A DNA stretch of 64,000 nt from CAYVLA01 sp964549615 [NCBI: uncultured Thermococci archaeon] (lineage in GTDB: Archaea > CAYQAE01 > CAYVLA01): NCBI GenBank assembly GCA_964549615.1, contig CAZJVP010000051.1, positions 62,001-126,000 on the forward strand. Direction: 5' to 3'. The notes beneath the pieces were generated by a model that had not been told where the DNA came from, made no database searches, and worked only from the letters and a program-made list of their open reading frames with translations. The translations under genes and the position numbers were made by a program. This document shows, in pieces, positions 1 through 9,391 of this stretch (positions within the stretch are counted from its first letter, which is position 1; the number at the start of each line of letters is the position of its first letter).

Positions 1-386
1 TGGAAGAGATAGATGGATAGCATTGTGAGCAGAATTCCAGCCCAGCCGATGCTCGAGGGTCGCTCCCCAAGCAGCATGAGCGCCCAGGTCAGCGTGAGGA
101 CAGGCGCCAGCCCCCTGGCCAGAGGGTAGGCGTGGGACAGATCACCCCGGGAGTAGCTCCTTCCAAGGAGCAAGAAGTAGAAGCAGTATACCGAGCCGGT
201 GCCGAGGATGCACATCCATCCCTGCCAGGGGATATCCGTGCCGGGCGCGGTCAGGAGGAAGAGAGGAGTGTACAGCAGTATCGCAGCCCAGACATACAGA
301 AATGAGAAGAGTGCTTTGTCTTCGGACTTCTTGAAAAGGAGGTTCCAGTAGGCATGGAGCAGGGCGGAGACCAAGACGAGGGCCAC
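1..386 (-). CDS. EamA/DMT-family membrane permease (C-terminus beyond window)
   Basis: Translating the complement of bases 1-386 gives an uninterrupted hydrophobic protein of at least 128 residues that runs off the left edge. It shows at least four membrane segments and features of drug/metabolite-transporter (EamA) proteins: an HAYWN motif in the first helix, an R-x-Y-S-R-G-D-L-S-x-A-Y-P stretch after the third, and a G-E-R-P loop near the end. Such proteins export or import small metabolites; the substrate cannot be read here. I placed the start at the GTG at 386; an in-frame GTG at 488 would add 34 residues. It is divergent from the debranching-enzyme gene. Family assignment is firm, start uncertain. 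Confidence 0.75.
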   Translation of the reverse strand, partial: MALVLVSALLHAYWNLLFKKSEDKALFSFLYVWAAILLYTPLFLLTAPGTDIPWQGWMCILGTGSVYCFYFLLLGRSYSRGDLSHAYPLARGLAPVLTLTWALMLLGERPSSIGWAGILLTMLSIYLF

Positions 387-591
387 TGGGAATAGGATCG
401 TACGATCACCGGCGGGTGCAGGTACGAGATACCCGGGGATATGAATCTCCTGTCGATCCCCATCGAGAACGCTGATATTCCAGAGCACAATCTCGAGTTG
501 GGATCATGCGGTGGCGGGTTGATTTTGGTCCCAGTGTCAGGGGCGAGCGCTCACAAAGCTTTTTGAAAATCCGTCTCCAGTTGAGGTTCGC

Positions 592-2616
592 ATGTGGCGC
601 GTCGAGGTCGCAGAGAACCCGGACTGGGGGTACGCCAGGAATCTCCAACTCGTCCTCAAGACGCATCTTGCGGAGTATTCGTCCTCCGTCTTTTCCGTCC
701 CACTCGAGGCAGGCGGCCTGAGGTACTATGGCGGAAACAGGGACTATTCATGGCAGGGCTTGATCGTCGGTCCGATCGACGGCGTCCTATACAAGACGCT
801 TGACGGGCTGTTCTACTCAACGGGGTCTCAGCTCGCGGCGAGGCATGTCTGGTACCAGCCCGGCGAGTTCTCGTACGGATATGAAGATCCGGCCGGACAG
901 GCATTCGTGGTCAGGATCGCTTTGGATGACCTGCAGGGACGAATCTTTCTGAGGGCTGCGGCAAACAAGCCCTGCTGGTTCGCCGTCCCGCTGGATCTTA
1001 GGCCGGCGGAGAGGTGGACCGAGGCCAGCTACGCGGTCCGTTGGCTCGAAGGGAGCGTCGTGATCCAGAGCGACGCAGCGCCCGTTACGGTCACGATGCG
1101 AGGCTTCAGCGCAAGGCAGGACCTGAACATGTCCCTGAACTGGAGGTACAAACTCGGCGACGGGTTCAGGGAGATCAGGGACGGGCTCGTGGCCTTTTCT
1201 GAGCACCGACGGCCGATCCATCTGCCCTTTGCGCTCTACTGCCCAAATGGGCTTCTGGAGGTTCAGGTTGACGCTGAACCGCGCCTGCCGACAAACCTTC
1301 CTCGGGCGGAAAGTCGCGCTGCGGTTCGCCTGGGAACCGGCAGGGTGGCCCAGGCCTTACGGTTGCGCATCGAGAACCTTGGCACCTTCGGAATCCCCGT
1401 CGCCGGAACATGGTTTCCCGAGGCCGGAGCCTGGTGGTTCAGGAAGCCGTGGATCAGGGACGCGATCGAGGGGCTGAGATGGAACATCAGGACCTACGTA
1501 GAGATCCTCGGGCGCTCTGGCCCCGTGGGTTCGCTGGTGCTCGGGCTGCTGGACCTGCTCGAATCCCGCGGGGGGCTTCCCATCATATACGGCGAGGGGG
1601 GATGCTTTTCAAGCGATGCGCCGCCGCTCCTTCTGACCGTTGCTTGTGAACTGGCCCGTCTAGGTCAAAGCCGGAACCTTGCGCTGAGGGCCGTTGACGT
1701 GGCGCGACATGTCTGCGAAAATCTTCTTGCTGGCAAATCCGTCTCAGGTTCGGTCTTGGCAGACTCCGTCATCTGCTGCCCGGCGAGTTCATCTTGGCTC
1801 GATTCCGTCATCTCTCTGGGCGGCATTAGATGGCCCACCAGGATTCCGCGATCTTGGGCCGCAGAGGGCCTTGATCCGCGCTCAAGCGAGTTCGGGTTGG
1901 TCGAGGTCAATGCCCTCTACATCGAGTCGCTTGGCAGGGTGCTCGAGTGCGCGGCGGAGATGGGCCTCGGTGTGTCGGCCGTACTGGAGCAGGTGGCCGG
2001 GGAGCTCGTCCACGGGTTCAAAGCCCGTTTCAGGCGGCAAGACTCCCTCCCCTTCTTGACGATCGTGCCAAGCCATGGGCTCGCCGATCCCACTCCGGGC
2101 TCCCCCGCCCTGGTGAGCCTGGCATGCCTGAAGGACTCGATCTATACAAGAAACGAGCTGAGCCGACTTTGGAACCAGGCTAGGACCGATCTGTTGGTCG
2201 AAAGAACGCCAATGGTTCTGGGAGGTGGAAGGCTTCCGTTCGGGGTCTTGGTCAGGGCAGGCGAAAGGCGCCCCTACCTCGGTGATGAGGAGTACCACGG
2301 CCCCACCGTCTGGCCAAGGGATACGCCCTATCTCATACGCCTGCTTGAGGCGACGGGGGGAGATGTCAGAGGCATCCTCCTAAACAATCTTGACCACATG
2401 ATTGCCGAGGGGGCCTTCGGATACTGCAGCGAGCTGTTTAGCCTGCCGGTGGGGTGCGCGGCGGGTGGGATGTCGGACAATCCGGTTCCTGTGAAGAACC
2501 CGGCCCAGTACTGGAGCCATTGGTGCGACCCCTACCTGGACCATCTTCGCGATCTTGGGCTTAGGTCGCTAGGTCGGGAAAAAGCTGTTGAGCGGAACGC
2601 AGTTCAGGCCGACTAG
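592..2616 (+). CDS. Amylo-alpha-1,6-glucosidase-like glycogen debranching protein
   Basis: A 674-residue protein resembling the GDE_C/GH133 glycogen-debranching family, which hydrolyses alpha-1,6 branch points left after phosphorylase or transferase action. The N-terminal half is beta-rich. The C-terminal half looks like an (alpha/alpha)6 barrel, with W-F-R-K-P-W-I-R-D-A near residue 285, E-Y-H-G-P-T-V-W-P-R-D-T near 575, and a Q-Y-W-S-H-W-C-D-P-Y closing motif. The acidic residues in the RDA and WPRD motifs are the likely catalytic region by family knowledge. There is no signal peptide, so it is cytosolic. It opens a same-strand run of glucan genes, interrupted only by a small reverse-strand gene. 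A weak T-rich element near 558-570 would fit a near-leaderless ATG. Exact specificity is inferred. Confidence 0.75.
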   Translation: MWRVEVAENPDWGYARNLQLVLKTHLAEYSSSVFSVPLEAGGLRYYGGNRDYSWQGLIVGPIDGVLYKTLDGLFYSTGSQLAARHVWYQPGEFSYGYEDPAGQAFVVRIALDDLQGRIFLRAAANKPCWFAVPLDLRPAERWTEASYAVRWLEGSVVIQSDAAPVTVTMRGFSARQDLNMSLNWRYKLGDGFREIRDGLVAFSEHRRPIHLPFALYCPNGLLEVQVDAEPRLPTNLPRAESRAAVRLGTGRVAQALRLRIENLGTFGIPVAGTWFPEAGAWWFRKPWIRDAIEGLRWNIRTYVEILGRSGPVGSLVLGLLDLLESRGGLPIIYGEGGCFSSDAPPLLLTVACELARLGQSRNLALRAVDVARHVCENLLAGKSVSGSVLADSVICCPASSSWLDSVISLGGIRWPTRIPRSWAAEGLDPRSSEFGLVEVNALYIESLGRVLECAAEMGLGVSAVLEQVAGELVHGFKARFRRQDSLPFLTIVPSHGLADPTPGSPALVSLACLKDSIYTRNELSRLWNQARTDLLVERTPMVLGGGRLPFGVLVRAGERRPYLGDEEYHGPTVWPRDTPYLIRLLEATGGDVRGILLNNLDHMIAEGAFGYCSELFSLPVGCAAGGMSDNPVPVKNPAQYWSHWCDPYLDHLRDLGLRSLGREKAVERNAVQAD

Positions 2617-2625
2617 GAGGCAGGG

Positions 2626-2958
2626 TTACCGCAGGCGGCTTTTCCGGAGTCTATCAAGCCTTCCGTCGACGGCCTTTCGAAGCATGGCGCGCAGCTCCTC
2701 GCCTTTCAGCCCCTTCTCCCTTAGGCGGCCTACCTGCTTCGCCAGAACATCATCGCCGAGCGATCGTATCCAGTTCTCGAAGTCGCCCCTGTTGACATGG
2801 AACTCTATGGAGGCGATATCGATATCCTCGAGGGCCTTGGCAAAGCTCGGCAGACCCGTCGCAGATCTTCCCGTGTAACGGTCGATGTCGGTGTAGAAGT
2901 AGAACGCCTTCTCGCCCGGCACATCCTCAAGCAGCTTCTCCGTCTTCGATTTGGCCAT
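2626..2958 (-). CDS. DUF5752-like small protein of the glucan cluster
   Basis: A 110-residue soluble protein. The segment E-K-A-F-Y-F-Y followed by an invariant-looking aspartate, the S-F-A-K-A-L region, and the F-E-N-W-I-R segment are what I recall of DUF5752, an archaeal/bacterial family often found beside trehalose or glycogen genes. No enzymatic motif is visible. It ends 10 bases from the debranching-enzyme stop (convergent) and is divergent from the synthase-like gene at 3176, sharing the AT-rich element at 3001-3008. The context suggests an accessory or regulatory role in glucan metabolism, which is inference only. Confidence 0.6.
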   Translation of the reverse strand: MAKSKTEKLLEDVPGEKAFYFYTDIDRYTGRSATGLPSFAKALEDIDIASIEFHVNRGDFENWIRSLGDDVLAKQVGRLREKGLKGEELRAMLRKAVDGRLDRLRKSRLR

Positions 2959-3000
2959 GTAGGTCCCCCCTGGAACCTCGCACGGTTGGTGATGAACCTG

Positions 3001-3008
3001 TTTATAAT
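3001..3008. promoter_or_regulatory. Nearly symmetric TATA element between divergent genes
   Basis: TTTATAAT lies in the 217-base divergent spacer. Read on the minus strand it sits about 45 bases before the DUF5752-like start. On the plus strand it would put transcription near 3030, ahead of the synthase-like gene. It may serve both directions. Confidence 0.5.
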
Positions 3009-3175
3009 TCTTCCTGCCGCAGGCGCGGAAGCCTCAATTCTGTCCACGACAAGCAAGCTTGGCTCTGATGACGAAGGAATCGTCGGCATTGAAAAGGCAG
3101 GCCATCCCCGGGGGATCATCTATTAGAATGATGCCGGATCCTGCGTATTGTGAGATCGCAGGCAGGAGACTGCTG

Positions 3176-4420
3176 ATGAGGATAGCCTTCTTCGCTTGGG
3201 AGTACCCCCCGGTCGTGGTCGGCGGGCTGGGGATGTATGCTGAGAACATGGCCAGGGCTATTGTGGAGCTGGGGCACGACGTCGCGGTGTTTGCCCTCAA
3301 CAACGGGCAGCTGCCCACGCGGGAGATCATGAGGGGAGTCGAGGTTCACAGGCCCATCATAACCGATGCGTCCAAGATCTTTCCCCTCCTCTCAGAGGAG
3401 CTGAGGGGCTGGGGGGACAATGTGAAGTTCTTCAGCGACTTCTTCCAGTACAACCTGCTGTCCGCCTCGAAGTTGGTGAACAGTCTGGCCAAAAAGGAAG
3501 GATTCAGGTACGACCTCGTAAGCTTCCACGACTGGCTCAACAGCGTTGCCGGGCTGATCACCAAGGACGAGCTGAAACTGCCCGCCGTCTTCCATGCCCA
3601 TTCCACGGAATGGGGTAGAACCGGGGGCGGGTCCGCCATCGTGAACCGGCTTGAATGGGAGGCTGCCACCCGGGCCGATTCGATCATTACGGTGAGCCAC
3701 GCCATGAAGCGGGACCTCGTCGACCACAGCTGGCCTGAGGACAAGATACACGTCATTTGGAACGGCATAGACCCCCAGACCTACGATCCCCGTTCATGCG
3801 ACCCGGCTGATACGCAGTCCTTGAGGGCTGCCTACGGCATCGGGGAGGAGGACGAGATGATCCTGTTCGTCGGCCGGCTCACGTGGGTGAAGGGTGCCAA
3901 GAACTTGGTGCAGGCGATGCCGCAGGTCCTGAGCCAGCATCCTAAAGCCAAGCTTGTCCTGCTCGGAGAGGGGGAGGAGCAAGCCGAGTTGCAGGCCCTG
4001 GCCTCGAGGCTGGGCATAGGGGATAGACTGCGGTTCCGCTTCCAATTCGTGCCCGAGCGTGAAAGGGTCGCCCACTACGCGGCGGCGGATCTGTGCGTTT
4101 TCCCGTCGATATACGAGCCATTCGGCATAGTCGGCTTGGAGGCGATGGCGATGGAGAAGCCGCTGGTCGTCGGCGCAAAGGGCGTCGTCGGACTGAGGGA
4201 GCAGGTGGTCCCCTCGGGCCCGGACCAGACGGGCATACACGTTGACGGCAACAGCCCCATGGATATCGCATGGGGCATCATGGCGGCGCTGAGCGACAGG
4301 GAGAGGGCGAGGAGCTGGGGCAGGAACGGAAGGAGGAGGGTCCTGCAGCATTTCACCTGGAGAAGGGTTGCGGAGCAGACGATCAGTCGCTACGAAGAAG
4401 CGATTCAAGCTCGCGGATGA
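3176..4420 (+). CDS. GT4-family glycosyltransferase, glycogen synthase-like
   Basis: About 414 residues with a GT-B fold. The N-terminus M-R-I-A-F-F-A-W-E-Y-P-P followed by V-V-G-G-L-G is the acceptor-side signature of archaeal glycogen-synthase-like enzymes. The C-terminal domain has F-V-G-R-L near residue 230 and the nucleotide-sugar-binding E-P-F-G-I-V-G-L-E pattern (E-x7-E) near 320. The likely role is elongation of alpha-glucan from an NDP- or ADP-glucose donor in the cytosol. I chose the ATG at 3176 because homology begins there; upstream in-frame ATGs at 3127 and 3130 and a TTG at 3059 are possible. The GH57 amylase follows after 48 bases, suggesting co-transcription. Donor and acceptor are inferred. 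Confidence 0.8.
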   Translation: MRIAFFAWEYPPVVVGGLGMYAENMARAIVELGHDVAVFALNNGQLPTREIMRGVEVHRPIITDASKIFPLLSEELRGWGDNVKFFSDFFQYNLLSASKLVNSLAKKEGFRYDLVSFHDWLNSVAGLITKDELKLPAVFHAHSTEWGRTGGGSAIVNRLEWEAATRADSIITVSHAMKRDLVDHSWPEDKIHVIWNGIDPQTYDPRSCDPADTQSLRAAYGIGEEDEMILFVGRLTWVKGAKNLVQAMPQVLSQHPKAKLVLLGEGEEQAELQALASRLGIGDRLRFRFQFVPERERVAHYAAADLCVFPSIYEPFGIVGLEAMAMEKPLVVGAKGVVGLREQVVPSGPDQTGIHVDGNSPMDIAWGIMAALSDRERARSWGRNGRRRVLQHFTWRRVAEQTISRYEEAIQARG

Positions 4421-4468
4421 TCCGCCGGCTGCTTAAGGTTCGAAGACTTTTCGGGATGTGGTCGGGTC

Positions 4469-6010
4469 ATGCCGGATATCTGTCTCGGGTTCGAGGTCCA
4501 CCAGCCGTTCAGGATAGATGGAAGCTTCCGTGACGAACTCGCCAGGGGGAAGAGGCTGGGGAAGCTTCTCGACGTCTATTTTGACAACAGGCTGAACCGC
4601 GACGTGCTCAAGAGGGTTGCCGCGAAGTGTTACCTCCCTGCCAACGAGATCGTCCTAAGGGAGATCGACGAGCTGAAGGATATGGGGCGGGAGTTCAGGG
4701 TGGTCTACAGCCTCTCGGGGGTTTTGGTGGAGCAGTTGGAGCGGTGGGCGCCCGATGCGCTTGCGACCTTCAGGCAGCTCGCAGAGACGGGCCGGGTGGA
4801 GTTTCTCGCCCAGACCTACTACCACTCGCTGTCGAGCCTCTATTCCTCCGAGAGAAGCGAGTTCATCGAGCAGGTGCGGCTTCATGTTGCGCTCATGCGG
4901 GATGTGTTCGGCCTGGAGCCAAGGGTGTTCGAGAACACGGAATTCATCTACAACGACGAGATCGCGAGGGTCGTCCAGGGGATGGGTTTTGCGGGCATGT
5001 TCACGGAGGGCCGTCCGAGGATACTTGGGTGGAGGTCGCCTAACCACGTCTACAGGGCGGGCGGGTGTGGCATAGCCGTTCTGCTCAGGAACCACGTATT
5101 GTCCGACGACATAGCATTCAGGTTCTCGGCCCGGGATTGGCTGGAGTGGCCCCTGACCGCCGACAAGTATGCTTCGTGGCTCTCGGCAACCGCGGGCGAG
5201 TGCGTGGTCGTATTCATCGACTACGAGACCTTTGGGGAGCATCACTGGCCAGAGACCGGGATACTTGAGTTCCTGAGATGGTTGCCGATCGAGGTGGCCA
5301 AACAGGGGAACCTCTCCTTCAAGACGGCGTCCGAATTGATAGCCTCTCACCAGCCCGTCGGGGAGGTCAGCGTCGCTCCACTGGATACGGTCTCCTGGGC
5401 GGATGCCGACGGGACGACGAACGCTTGGTTGGGCAACGATATGCAGAGGACATCGTATCATGCTTTGAGGAGGATGGAGCCTTGGGTGAGGAGGACTGGA
5501 AACCAGGAGATACTGAGGCTCTGGAGGCTTCTTCAGACCAGTGACCATCTCTACTATATGTACACCCAGCCGGGAGCATCGGGTCTCGTCCATGGATACT
5601 TCAGCTCGCAGCCGCCGGCCAGGGCGTTCAGGGCGTTCATGAGGATACTCTCAAGCTTGCAGAAGAGGACGGCCCAGCATCTCGCGGAGCCCTACGCGAC
5701 TTCCGCCCGACTTCTCCGTGCCGTCCCGCCGGACGTGGCCTTCCATTTCCACGAGGATGGGAGGTACATCGATCTCTCGGCACATTCTCTGGAGGAGTTC
5801 CACGATGCCCTAGCTCTCGCCAGCGACCGCTCGATCCTGTTTCACAGCAAGTCGAAGGATTTCGAAAGATGGGTCGGCGGCACCATAGGCGATGTCAAGC
5901 TTGCGCGGCTCATCCGAAGGATTGCAGGAACAAGCGCATCTGAGCTCCGAACCAATCTGAGAGGATGCGTAGAGGGGAGGTTGAACGAGCTAAAGCTAGG
6001 GTCCTGCTAG
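4469..6010 (+). CDS. GH57 family alpha-amylase-like glycoside hydrolase
   Basis: A 513-residue protein matching family GH57, common in archaea. It starts with I-C-L-G-F-E-V-H-Q-P, the N-terminal His-Gln-Pro signature. Near residue 156 it has F-E-N-T-E, where related amylases carry the catalytic glutamate, and near 250 D-Y-E-T-F-G-E-H-H, conserved region 4 with the acid/base aspartate. Retaining GH57 enzymes hydrolyse or transfer alpha-1,4 glucans. No signal peptide is present, so it probably acts inside the cell on the storage polymer. It lies 48 bases after the synthase-like gene and 220 bases before a second GT4 gene. Hydrolase versus branching or transferase activity cannot be decided here. 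Confidence 0.88.
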   Translation: MPDICLGFEVHQPFRIDGSFRDELARGKRLGKLLDVYFDNRLNRDVLKRVAAKCYLPANEIVLREIDELKDMGREFRVVYSLSGVLVEQLERWAPDALATFRQLAETGRVEFLAQTYYHSLSSLYSSERSEFIEQVRLHVALMRDVFGLEPRVFENTEFIYNDEIARVVQGMGFAGMFTEGRPRILGWRSPNHVYRAGGCGIAVLLRNHVLSDDIAFRFSARDWLEWPLTADKYASWLSATAGECVVVFIDYETFGEHHWPETGILEFLRWLPIEVAKQGNLSFKTASELIASHQPVGEVSVAPLDTVSWADADGTTNAWLGNDMQRTSYHALRRMEPWVRRTGNQEILRLWRLLQTSDHLYYMYTQPGASGLVHGYFSSQPPARAFRAFMRILSSLQKRTAQHLAEPYATSARLLRAVPPDVAFHFHEDGRYIDLSAHSLEEFHDALALASDRSILFHSKSKDFERWVGGTIGDVKLARLIRRIAGTSASELRTNLRGCVEGRLNELKLGSC

Positions 6011-6065
6011 GATCTCGTCTCGTCGCCTTTGCCATTTGCGTAATGCCGGCAGGAAGGGTGACCAG

Positions 6066-6076
6066 ATATTTTTATG
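6066..6076 (+). promoter_or_regulatory. Possible TATA element upstream of second GT4 gene
   Basis: ATATTTTTATG lies in the 219-base gap before the glycosyltransferase at 6230. It would give a leader of roughly 130 bases, so it is a weak candidate. Confidence 0.3.
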
Positions 6077-6229
6077 GAAGGCTCACCGTTGGTTCCCAGC
6101 TGCGGTTGGGACCGCGGTCGCCGGGAAGCGATTCCTGGGGATATGTTGTGGGCGGCTCGCGGTCGGAAGGTCACGCTTGGTCCGTGGAGACTGTGATAGG
6201 ATTGCGCCAAGGGGGTATACGCTTTTAGA

Positions 6230-7390
6230 GTGGCCATGCTTGCGTGGGAGTCCCTCTATACGGTCCAAGTAGGCGGGCTTGCGGTGGCGGTGAGCAACCT
6301 GGCGGAGGAGCTTGCTCGCGCCGGACACGAGGTCCACTATTTCACCCGAAGGGCGCCCGGGCAGCCGGGGTACATGGAGATCAATGGCGTCCACTACGAG
6401 ACCTTCCCATCCGATCCCGGGCTTGGCACTTACGCGTTTGCACACAGCCTCTCGATGTCGATCGTCGATGGCCTTCACCAGGTCGAGAGACATGTGGGGG
6501 AGTTCGACATAGTGCACGGGCACGACTGGCTGATGATCGATGCCCTGCACGCCCTGAAGAATGAGGGCCGACCGGTCGTCCTCACCTATCATTCGACCGA
6601 GTACGGTCGGAACGGGGGAGCATTCGGCAGCTGGCCGGAGTTCGCGCAGATCTCGGCGGTAGAGCGACGTGGGGGAGCCATCGCGGACCGGGTGACCACG
6701 GTCTCGCGCTGCATGAAGGAGGAGCTGAACTTCCTCTACGGGATTTCGCCGGGCAAGATAGACGTCATTCCCAACGGGATAGATCCGCTCAAGTTCAGGC
6801 TCAAGCTCGATCCCGGCGCGACGAAGCAGAGGTACGGCCTACACCCGTTGGCGCCGGTGGTGATGTTCATCGGAAGGCTGGAACATCAGAAAGGGCCGGA
6901 TATTCTGGTGGAAGCGATTCCCAAGGTCCTTGCGAATAGATGGGATGCGAGGTTCATCTTCAGCGGGCGGGGCAGCATGAGGAGCTACCTTGAGCGCAGG
7001 GCCGGTGAGCTCGGGGTTGCACACGCCGCGAAATTTCTCGATTTCCTGCCGCACCGGGACTTCATCGAGCTTCTCAACTCCTCAGATATAGTGTGCCTGC
7101 CCAGCAGGAACGAACCTTTCGGGATAGCGCTTCTCGAGGCATGGGCTGCCGAGAGACCCGTCGTGGCGGCAGACGTTGGGGGTTTCGGCGAGAACATCGA
7201 GGACTCCGTGGACGGTATCAAGGTCCTTCCGAACCCAGATTCCGTTGCCCGGGGAATCAACTACCTGCTCGATTCGCCCGAGCTCATGCGGAAGATATCC
7301 CAGGGCGGTGCCAGGAAGGTCAGGCAGTTCAGCTGGGAGAAGGCCGTATCCAAGCTGATTGGCACCTATTCCGCGGTCTTGCACGGATAG
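6230..7390 (+). CDS. GT4-family glycosyltransferase (glycogen synthase-like), second copy
   Basis: A 386-residue GT-B enzyme. It begins V-A-M-L-A-W-E-S-L-Y with V-G-G-L-A-V-A-V-S-N-L-A-E-E-L, the loop that contacts the nucleotide. The C-terminal half has F-I-G-R-L-E-H-Q-K-G-P-D and E-P-F-G-I-A-L-L-E-A-W-A, the E-x7-E donor site. It is clearly homologous to, but diverged from, the gene at 3176; the two may differ in primer or chain-length preference (inference). The GTG at 6230 is used as start, and the internal ATG at 6236 is equally possible. It converges with the phosphorylase gene across 32 bases. Confidence 0.8.
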   Translation: MAMLAWESLYTVQVGGLAVAVSNLAEELARAGHEVHYFTRRAPGQPGYMEINGVHYETFPSDPGLGTYAFAHSLSMSIVDGLHQVERHVGEFDIVHGHDWLMIDALHALKNEGRPVVLTYHSTEYGRNGGAFGSWPEFAQISAVERRGGAIADRVTTVSRCMKEELNFLYGISPGKIDVIPNGIDPLKFRLKLDPGATKQRYGLHPLAPVVMFIGRLEHQKGPDILVEAIPKVLANRWDARFIFSGRGSMRSYLERRAGELGVAHAAKFLDFLPHRDFIELLNSSDIVCLPSRNEPFGIALLEAWAAERPVVAADVGGFGENIEDSVDGIKVLPNPDSVARGINYLLDSPELMRKISQGGARKVRQFSWEKAVSKLIGTYSAVLHG

Positions 7391-7422
7391 CCTCTGCCGA
7401 GCCTTGACGGGCCGGTTTCGCC

Positions 7423-9192
7423 CTAAAGGTAGGCCTCGGTGACGTACCGGTACATCATCCTGTTGCTGTTGAAATAGTAGGCTATCTTGCCGATCGAGTT
7501 CTTCATGAGCTCGATCCACTCGCTCCTTCTCTGGTAGAAGGTTGGGCCTATCACGTAGGAGAGCTTGCCGTATAGGTCGTCGAGTTCCCGGCTGCGGCGG
7601 GCCTCGGGGCTCAGACTCTCCTCGGGTGCCGGTCCTATGGACCAGCCGGTCACGCCCTCGATGCATCCCTCGACCCACCAGCCGTCCAAGACGCTGAAGT
7701 TAACCACGCCGTTGTGGGCCGCCTTCATGCCGCTGGTCCCGGAGGCCTCGAAGGGCGGTAGGGGCGTGTTCAGCCAGACATCGACCCCGGCGGTGAGCTT
7801 GGCCGCCATCTGCATGTTGTAGTCCTCGAGGTACACGATGGGGATCTCGTTGCCGACCTCCCTGATGTGTCCGTGGATCTCCTCTATGAGCTGCTTGCCC
7901 CAGGTATCCTTGGGGTGTGCCTTCCCGGCGAACACGGCTTGTATCCGATGCTTCCTATTCGCGTCCTTCAGCCTTTCCAGATCCGCGAAGAGGAGGTTGG
8001 GTCGTTTGTAGGCGGTCGCCCTGCGCGCGAAACCGAGGGTCAGGACGGTGGGATCAAGGTTGATCTCTGTCTTCTTCCAGACGAAGTCAAGAAGCTCCTT
8101 CTTGGCCTGCATATGCGCGTCCCAGATCTCTTCATCCGGGATGATATCGACCCTCACGAGCAGGGCAGGCTCGTTTGCCCAGCCGGGCAGATACCTGTCG
8201 TACAGCCTCCTCATGCTCTCGCACGTCCATGTGTAGGAGTGCACGCCGTTGTTGATCGCGGTGATGTGGTGCCCCGGGAAGAGCTGCATGGAGAGATCCC
8301 TGTGCCTGTTGGCAACGCCGTTGACGTACTTGCTGAGATTCAGGGCAAGTGCGGTCATGTTCAGCTTGTCCCGTCCGCCAAGCTGTTTGAGCAGATCCAA
8401 CGGTATGATCGGCCCCATGATGGCCTGGACGAGGTCGTAGGGGAACTTGTCATGGCCCGCCTCAACCGGGGTGTGGGTGGTGAATATGCACAGGTCCCTC
8501 ACCGTGTCTGGAGCCATGCCGTTCGCGCGGAGAAGCTCGACCGCCAGCAGGCTCGAGTGGCCCTCGTTCATGTGGTATCGGCTGACCTTGAATCCCGCCG
8601 CCTCCAGCATGCGCACGCCGCCGATGCCGAGGACGATCTCCTGCTTCAACCTATACGCCTCGTCGCCGCCGTAGAGATAGTCGGTGATCGCCCTGTCTTG
8701 GGGCGCGTTGCCGTCCACATTCGTGTCCAGGAAGAGGATTGATACCAGCCCGCCGGTGGGGCTGACGTGATCATAAAGCCACGCCTTCACGCGAACCTCC
8801 CTGCCCTCTATCTGCACCCTGACCTGACAGGGAAGCTCGTTCATGAACTTGGCAGGATCCCATTCCACGGGCTCCTCAATCTGCTTGCCTTCCTTGGTGA
8901 TCCTCTGCCTCAGGTAGCCCTTCCTGCTAACCAGCGAAACCGCGACGAGCGGTATCCTCATATCTGCGCTTGACCTTATCGTATCGCCGGCCAGTACCCC
9001 CAGTCCGCCGCTGTAGGTGGGCATGTCGTCGTTCAACCCGATCTCCATCGAGAAGTAGGCTACCCTCTTTCCCTCCAAGAAGGCGTGCCGGCAGTAGTCG
9101 CTGCAGAAGCGGTATGTCCTTCCGCGCACGTCGACCTTGTGCCTGTCTGGATCGTCTCCAATGGGGACTCCGCACTGCGGATCGATGAACAT
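7423..9192 (-). CDS. Alpha-glucan phosphorylase with N-terminal YHS-like domain
   Basis: A 589-residue protein. Residues 1-45 form a YHS-type metal-binding module: D-P-Q-C-G near the start, then Y-R-F-C-S-D-Y-C with a following phenylalanine. From residue 46 the sequence is alpha-glucan phosphorylase: V-A-Y-F-S-M-E-I-G-L, Y-S-G-G-L-G-V-L-A-G-D, H-M-N-E-G-H-S, and E-A-S-G-T-S-G-M-K-A, the C-terminal PLP/substrate region. The enzyme releases glucose-1-phosphate from alpha-1,4 glucan. The N-terminal segment usual in longer family members is absent, and the YHS module takes its place without a linker. It is convergent with the GT4 gene, completing synthesis and breakdown in one locus. Confidence 0.9.
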   Translation of the reverse strand: MFIDPQCGVPIGDDPDRHKVDVRGRTYRFCSDYCRHAFLEGKRVAYFSMEIGLNDDMPTYSGGLGVLAGDTIRSSADMRIPLVAVSLVSRKGYLRQRITKEGKQIEEPVEWDPAKFMNELPCQVRVQIEGREVRVKAWLYDHVSPTGGLVSILFLDTNVDGNAPQDRAITDYLYGGDEAYRLKQEIVLGIGGVRMLEAAGFKVSRYHMNEGHSSLLAVELLRANGMAPDTVRDLCIFTTHTPVEAGHDKFPYDLVQAIMGPIIPLDLLKQLGGRDKLNMTALALNLSKYVNGVANRHRDLSMQLFPGHHITAINNGVHSYTWTCESMRRLYDRYLPGWANEPALLVRVDIIPDEEIWDAHMQAKKELLDFVWKKTEINLDPTVLTLGFARRATAYKRPNLLFADLERLKDANRKHRIQAVFAGKAHPKDTWGKQLIEEIHGHIREVGNEIPIVYLEDYNMQMAAKLTAGVDVWLNTPLPPFEASGTSGMKAAHNGVVNFSVLDGWWVEGCIEGVTGWSIGPAPEESLSPEARRSRELDDLYGKLSYVIGPTFYQRRSEWIELMKNSIGKIAYYFNSNRMMYRYVTEAYL

Positions 9193-9391
9193 ATGTCGTG
9201 ACCTCTCAGGTCAAGTCGCGCGGACGCCGACGCCCACGTTGGCTTGGTACCTTGGAAGAGCACGGTTGCTGGGTGACCCTTGAAAATGGTTCCGCCAAAA
9301 AGGATGGTAAGTTGGAAAAAGGACAGCCAAGCATTCGACCGCCAGAGGTTGGACCCTTTGCTAGGAGGCTTGCAGAGCCCCGTGCGGCGCC

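Noticed and set aside
7867-8742. Long open frame (291 codons) opposite the phosphorylase gene
   Set aside because: No family features; it mirrors the codon pattern of the phosphorylase, as expected in high-GC DNA.
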